64,000 nt of DNA from positions 139,521,917 through 139,585,916 of the forward strand of contig NC_088171.1 of NCBI RefSeq assembly GCF_028769735.1, given 5' to 3'. Numbering within the stretch: position 1 is the first letter of the stretch; the number at the start of each line of letters is the position of its first letter. Shown one piece after another: positions 58,601 through 64,000 of this stretch. Position numbers and translations under genes: made by a program. The notes beneath the pieces were generated by a model, which was not told the DNA's origin, made no database searches, and saw only the letters and a program-made list of their open reading frames with translations. Source of the stretch: Zonotrichia leucophrys gambelii. Lineage: Eukaryota; Chordata; Aves; Passeriformes; Passerellidae.

Positions 58601-59980
58601 CAGTTCTTTTGTGCTGTTTGACAGATTTCTTTCCCTCTTTTATCCTTAATTTAAAGACCACATAACAACACATATCAGTTTGCAAGCCTGAGGTCAATGA
58701 CCCTTTTTAATTGCACTGAAAATATTCATAAGTTTTTATAAAATGCTCCAGAAACTGGGTCTCGAGGTTGCCATTGATTCTCTTACACTTGGCAATAGGA
58801 ATAAAGCCTATATTTTTCCCAACCTAATTTCCACTTCAGGTATTATTAGTATCATTTTTATTTGCAGATTTTAAAATCACAGTGATTTGAGTATTTGATT
58901 ACTTGAGAATCTTTGAGTTTTCATTTAATGTTGATGGATTATCTTCAAAAATCCTTATATGTAAATATTACTAAAGCCTTTACAGTTATGTTATCTGATT
59001 TCATTATGAAACTGGAAAGGTATGGTTGTGTGTTTAAGAGATAAAGTACAGTGCACCAGGGATTCCTAAACCCATTAGGAAATAAGGAATAAATATTCTG
59101 TCTATAGTTATTAAAATCTAGCATTTATAAACTTTTTATATATCTCAGGTCAGTATAACTGCAATTGAAATACTGCCACTGGTCTGGTCTTTCTTTAAAA
59201 CATTTTTCATGAAAGGATGCATGATGATCACAATTAGATTGAAGTAATTAAAAAGTTCTTGACCCAAACCAACTCTGTGAATGTGAAACACAAGAATTGT
59301 GGTAGACAGAAGTATAACCATGGAGAAAAGAATTTAAACACCATTCCAAAGAAATCTATGTTGTGCTCCTTGTTTCAAAGTTTCCCTCAAGTGAACATGA
59401 CAGCTTGCTATTTCAAAAGTATCACTCTACAAAAAGCTGAAATCAGAAAGTCATGTAAGAGTTACAGAACGAAACTAATACTCAGTTTCTCTCAACATCT
59501 GATATTAAAAGCCCAGAACACTTCCAGCAGTCTAAATTCTTATTTTCAATGAGTGTGTGAAGGTAAATGAGGAGTAAACTAAACTGTAAGAATTGTGCTA
59601 AACTTCCATCTAATCAATGACTATAAAAGATAAACGACCTAAGCATAATGTATTTCTACCTAATTACAGGTGAGAATGAAGGTAATTTTATTTGCTAATT
59701 GCAAACAACAGTTCTATGATGACAGTTGCATCTGCAGTCATCAATCAGAATGACCAAGCACTGGAGTGACAAGGTTCTCTAGAGGATGCCAGTGCAGTGT
59801 TTATGTATTTCCAGGTAGAAGGATCCCTCAAGTGACCCAAGGCTGGACATCCAGCAGCAGGAAATGAAAAATTACTTGTCAAGATGAAGTCAAAACGGGA
59901 AAACAGAGAAGCAAGACATGACAGAGTGACAAAATCACACCAAAAAATGGTAGTGGCAATGACAGTGGGATTTGTTCTTG
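49691..59980. other. AT-rich DNA, no gene recognised
   Basis: The longest stretch of the window without an identified element. It holds A/T homopolymers (T run at about 50276-50290) and scattered open frames up to 131 codons (minus strand, 54730-55125) with no recognisable domains. Slightly GC-richer patches lie at 53130-53260 and 55960-56240. The section 56930-57070 has clustered AATTA/ATTAG motifs. I found no RNA gene. Confidence 0.55.
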
Positions 59981-60070
59981 CCTGTATGCCTGTATGCCTG
60001 TATTGGGAAAGAAAAAGAAAAATAAAAAAAAAAAAAGAGAAAGAAAAAGAAAGAAAAAGAAAAATAAAAA
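59981..60070. repeat. Tandem octamer followed by purine tract
   Basis: Three tandem copies of CCTGTATG (the last CCTGTATT) at 59981-60004 are directly followed by an A/G tract at 60005-60070. The tract is interrupted by only two T residues (60023 and 60065) and made of GAAA and GAAAAA units with local mirror symmetry. Open frames on both strands here are low-complexity (Lys-rich plus, Phe-rich minus) and not genes. Confidence 0.9.
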
Positions 60071-60774
60071 CAGTTGTCTGTCAATCACAGTAGGGAAGAG
60101 TTTGGGCATCAGTTTTGCAAATAAGGAAGAACTAACGTGCAGAATGACATTTTCAACAACAGGAGACACAGACATATGTGAATATGGCCATCTTTGTGAC
60201 TACAAGTCTTTTCCCTGTTGAGTGACTGTACTTACTGGGCAGCAAAGGCTTAGAATTATTTAATTAGACAGGGACAGTTTATTTTTCGACCACATAAAAT
60301 TTAAAGAAGCCTTAACTTTTATCAAGTTTTTAATCACAAAGAAAAATGTATATATACAAGAGCTCAAATATAAAATACATGAGTTACAAGAAATGTCAAG
60401 GGATAACCTGCCCTAATATGTTCCTACCTCAAGTTACTGCTTAATTGTGAGATGTAGTAATACCAATACAGAGTCCAAATTGGGAGGGGTATTTTTGGAC
60501 ACTCATGACCTCACAGTTCTGTACAATTGCAATTTAATTATATGATTTCATTTAATGAAACAAATTGGAATGGTCCTCCTGAAGTCATCAGGCATAATCC
60601 CTGTCTTTAATCAGGTCCCCGCTTAAGATGATTTTGCGCAAGTTTTTACTGTCTCCAAGGACTGAGAGTTCATAGCCTTTCTGTGCAACTCTTTGGTGTG
60701 TTTTATCACCCTGATAGTAAGGCTTTATCATAGATAATCATAATTTCTCTTTTTTTTTGCTTGTTCTATTGAGG
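60071..60774. other. AT-rich DNA, no gene recognised
   Basis: Nothing identifiable was seen besides short homopolymers such as the T run near 60750. Confidence 0.6.
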
Positions 60775-60900
60775 GTCGCTGCCTCCTGTCATAGGACTGT
60801 AGGCCTCTGAGAACAGTCTAGCTTTGTCTTCACTACAGCCTCCCATCCAGTAATCGAATCCAGCAGGATCTCCCTTAGCCTTCCTCTCAACCATTTCTCT
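60775..60900 (-). mobile_element. Probable CR1 LINE fragment (minus)
   Basis: The plus strand reads CCTCCTGTCATAGGACTG, CCTCTGAGAACAGTCTAGC, TTTGTCTTCACTACAGCC, TCCCATCCAGTAATCGAA and TCTCCCTTAGCCTTCCTCTC. This fits the antisense of the CR1 ORF2 C-terminal region, where related copies read CCTCCCTTCAGGTA...GGTCTCCCTTAAGCCTTCTCTTC. Similarity is weaker than in the other copies and both ends are uncertain. The pyrimidine-rich sequence that continues to about 61130 is not assigned. Confidence 0.6.
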
Positions 60901-61792
60901 CAACCTTACCCTTCTCATTGCCAATGTACTTCCAGAAGGCTGCACCTCACATCCCTCATGAGTTCTACCTCCTCCTCAACTGTTGCTTTTCTCTCTCCAA
61001 TCAATCCGGCACACCTGAGCATTATCTCTGTGGTCCTCCATGTGGCCATTCCTTATCTCCACACCCCTTACACTTTCTTCCTGCATTAGAGCTCAGTCAG
61101 GGGCACCCTGCTCAACTCTCCTAATAAACTTTCTACCATATCTGTGTGAATCATTCTGTGCTTTGAGAATGTAAACCTTGAAAATCAACCAGCTCTTCAT
61201 GGCCTCTTCTCTTCAGGCCAGACTTTCATGACTTTCATCTCAACAAGCACAATTTTAATGAGCCAGAATCTGTCCTCCAGAGGTTTCCAGAGTCTAATTC
61301 TGCTATTTTTTTTTCCTTTTTATTAATTTATCTATGGATTCTAAACCATTCTCTCTCAAAGTGCTATAGTTAAGGCTGCTACCAATAAGCACGTCACCAG
61401 TGGGTTCTTCCTTATTCATGAGCACATGCTCTCCCATATACTGTATGCATGAACAAACTGTCCCTCAGTATTTTTCAGAAGCTCCCTAGAGTCTTCACAC
61501 CTGTTACACTGTTTATCCAGCAGATGTTGGAGTGCTTAGTGTATCCTATGTGAATGATGCCATGTGATCATGAAACTTTCTCCAGAAGTTTAAAATGGTT
61601 TAATCTGATTCTTTAACAAGTATTGTACAGAAAACACCAAGGCGTCACCATTGCTGGTCTTTTCTCTGATCCTTGAGCTTACAAATTCCTTGTGACACCT
61701 TTCAAGGCAAAATATATTTCTTGGTCAATAAGAAAATTTGAATTAACCATTTCAACTAGAATCTATATGGGACATAGACTTAAAATACTTAC
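60901..61792. other. Unassigned DNA, no gene recognised
   Basis: Pyrimidine-rich sequence up to about 61330 with a 68-codon plus-strand frame (60918-61124) lacking any domain, then AT-rich DNA. A CTAATAAACT signal at about 61120 could belong to an unrecognised repeat. Confidence 0.5.
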
Positions 61793-62457
61793 TGTATTTG
61801 GTTTACATGGAAGGGTTTTGATAGGGCTTCAGGGATGGTCTCTGTGAGGAGACACCATGACCTGCCCCCCATATGGGACAGAGCCAGTTTCAGCCAGCTC
61901 CAAAATGGATGCACTGAGTCAATCAATGAAGCTGGTGGAACCTTTGTGGTAACCTGTAAAAAATATGGCACAACAGCTGTGAGAGAGTAGAAAAACTGTG
62001 AGGGAACAAAATGAATATTTTAACATTCTATGAAGGACTGTCTCCTGCGGTTAGGACCCCATTCTGGAGCGTGACAAAACACGAGCAACAGAGACAGCAC
62101 ATCATGAAGTGACCATGGCTTCCATTTCCCATCTCTCTGAAATGGAACCCATTACAACTCTTGGTGGGTAGAGGCAAAAGAGTAAGGAGTGAAACTGACC
62201 CTGAAAAGAAGGGAGAGATGGAGGGAAGCAGGTTTTAGTTTGGGGATTTTTCACTATCCTATACTCATTTTAATTGCCAATAAAATAATTTCCCAAGCTG
62301 AGTCTGGTTTGTGCATGACGATAATCTGTGAGCGATCTCCCTGTCCTTATCCTTACCCACGAGCTTTCCATCTTATTTTCTCCCTGTGCTCTGCTGAGGA
62401 AGACTGAGGGAGCAGCCTGGAGGACACCTGTCAGCCAGCCAAGTTGAACCCATTACA
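61793..62457 (+). mobile_element. LTR family A, most complete copy
   Basis: About 665 bases from TGTATTTGGTTTACATGG to GTTGAACCCATTACA, i.e. TG...CA ends. Blocks in order are GGGTTTTGATAGGGC, CAGGGATGGTCTCTGTGAGG, CAGCTCCAAAATGGATGC, TCAATCAATGAAGCTGGTGG, TTTGTGGTAACC with an AAAAAATATGG TATA-like stretch, a shortened middle (GGACTGTCTCCTGCGG, CCCATTCTGGAGCGTG), GAAGGGAGAGATGG, CACTATCCTATACTC, AATAAA (62279-62284), CCCAAGCTGAGTCTG, TGACGATAATCTGTGAGCG, ATCTCCCTGTCCTTATCC, ACCCACGAGC and TCAGCCAGCC. It serves as the reference for the family A copies at 10845, 26370 and 44490. I recall this as a common avian LTR type but assign no name. Flanking bases (ACTTAC and TCTGAG) show no target duplication. 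An open frame of 72 codons (62189-62407) is incidental. Confidence 0.82.
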
Positions 62458-64000
62458 TCTGAGAAATCAACACAGAAAAGGCTGTTTGCCCTTTTAGCTG
62501 GATGTTTAAATCTAAATTAATTAAATTCAGAACCAATTAGTAAATCTGAATAGGAACAGTTTATATGTGGTAATTTATGTGATTTGTACTGTATGCATTC
62601 TTAAGAAGCATTAAACCAATTCTACAAACAGCAATTTAATATAGGTTGTGAGAAGAGAATATTTTTTGTCTTTTATTTAGTGTGAGCTTTTGAATTACAG
62701 CTGGTCTTGTTGAGTGTTATCAGCCATGTCACCCTGTTTCATGACCTGTGAATAGTTCAATAGCTTATGTCAGGATATGAAAACACCTTGGCTGGAAAGG
62801 TTTGGAATGGAAGGGTTTTATCTACTTATATCACCTTAAAATCCAGAGATAAAGTGACAGTGTACAAACTAAAAAATAATAGCTTTGAAGTACCTTTTTA
62901 AAGAATCTATTCCCTTTAGTAATGGGATTTTTTTTCACTCTCATCTTGTGTTTTATTACATCTGTCACATGAGAAAAACACATTCATTCCAGACTCCTAA
63001 AGAGAGACTTCTATCAACACTTGAAAACTGTTGCACCATTAGTTCCCTGAACAGTAATATTTTCAGACTTATTTCATATTTTTTCTTAATTAGCTGAAGC
63101 ATCTTAAACACATAATGCTTTTCTTACCAAACTGAAGCAAATTTTGCTCTGTTGCTTTGCATCACAGGGTACAGCTACCTAGGCAAGAAAGATTTCTTCC
63201 CCAGCAGTACTCTCTGAGTGGCTGACAAGATCCTTCAGCAGTTTTTAATAGTAGATCTGGAGCTGCTTTGGTCAGTCATCTGCTTATGCAGCTGATAGCT
63301 CTTTTGTCTTCTCTAGCCTAAAGGAAATATTTCTTTATTTTGTTATCATTCATTCTTGTGTCCTAGAAGGTACCTACTTTTCATGTGGCAGCTACATGGG
63401 TTGAATAGGTGATTATAAAATAGGTCTAAAAGCTTATGATATTAATAATATCAATTAGAGAAAGGTTGTGAATAATCATTTTCAGATCCTCAGAAAAATT
63501 AATAGAACTAGATAATAGACATTCTTAGAAATTAAATGTTTTCTTATATGGATTCCCCAGATTTGGACCAACACCATCCAGCTCCCTATTGCTTTCAGTT
63601 TATATTTTCTGAAAACATGGTATGGTCAAAATATTGTAATGGACAAGCAGAAAAGTAACTACATACAAGTAATGTCAAGAATGTGTTACTAGCACAATCA
63701 AAATTTTTATGGAATAACTAAAAACACAAAAAAGTTTAATATTAGGTCAGGTACAGAGATACTAACACTCACAAAGGAAATAATTTAGTCAGTATGTATT
63801 TCCCTAACAAGGTTACATTTAAAAGTTGTTATACAATAAAAACTGGGGTGTTTGACAACTCTCCTTTTCCTCTGCTGTGTTTAGCATTATGTTTACACTG
63901 CTCCCTCAAGTCCTAAGGCTAAGGGCTTCTGTCTTGGAATGCCAGGGAGGGATAACAGTGAGCTGTCATCAGTTGGAAGCCTTCACAAGGAGATTAGCTG
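62458..64000. other. AT-rich DNA, no gene recognised
   Basis: No gene or transposon was recognised. The part at 62505-62640 is dense in AATTA/TAAT motifs and may be a conserved non-coding element. The window ends in ordinary sequence. Confidence 0.55.

Noticed and set aside
59879..60221. Lys-rich (plus) and Phe-rich (minus) open frames
   Set aside because: Both are produced by the purine tract at 60005-60070.

Overview
The window is vertebrate nuclear DNA, almost certainly avian. The strongest evidence is a series of CR1 LINE fragments ending in the bird-type 3' tail (GATCTTGGAGGTCTTTTCCA... followed by copies of ATTCTATG). Several ERV long terminal repeats resemble LTR patterns I associate with songbird (passerine) genomes, so a passerine is my best guess; that step is recall, not a database result. 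The DNA is AT-rich, full of short A/T homopolymers and poor in CpG, and looks like a gene desert or part of a very long intron. I found no convincing host protein-coding exon, tRNA, rRNA or other structural RNA gene. The open frames, the longest 178 codons, look like chance frames in stop-poor DNA or lie inside transposon remnants.

Layout. 1-7 kb: AT-rich DNA with one CR1 3' end (4.6 kb) and a perfect 15-bp hairpin (5.35 kb). 7-17 kb: an LTR-like block on the minus strand (7.1-7.7 kb), a 3' LTR fragment of a recurrent family here called family A (10.85-11.07 kb), a minus-strand LTR of a second family, family B (13.8-14.0 kb), a short LTR with CCAAT, TATA and AATAAA (16.1-16.3 kb), and a minus-strand CR1 piece carrying a decayed reverse transcriptase (16.4-17.0 kb). 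17-32 kb: the second family B LTR (20.45-20.7 kb), a CR1 end (21.9 kb), a compound trinucleotide microsatellite (22.1 kb), a minus-strand family A copy (26.4-26.8 kb), a CR1 with its ORF2 C-terminus (27.8-28.2 kb), a 13-bp palindrome (30.06 kb) and a broken, probably retroviral coding remnant on the minus strand (31.2-31.8 kb). 32-49 kb: CR1 pieces at 35.4, 40.4 and 43.1 kb, then a nested insertion at 44.5-45.8 kb. 49-64 kb: a CR1 end (49.6 kb), a purine tract (60.0 kb), a CR1 piece (60.8 kb) and the most complete family A copy (61.8-62.5 kb).

The best-supported single event is the nested insertion. A 617-bp solo LTR (44773-45389) begins TGTGGG, ends GGACA and is flanked by the exact 6-bp duplication CATGGG. 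It interrupts an older family A element whose two halves resume on either side. This gives an insertion order that can be read from the sequence.

Nothing here amounts to a new functional system. The points worth a second look are the nested LTR, the two clean inverted repeats, the minus-strand coding remnant near 31.5 kb, and a few GC-richer islands (13.4, 23.7 and 41.4 kb) that I could not assign.
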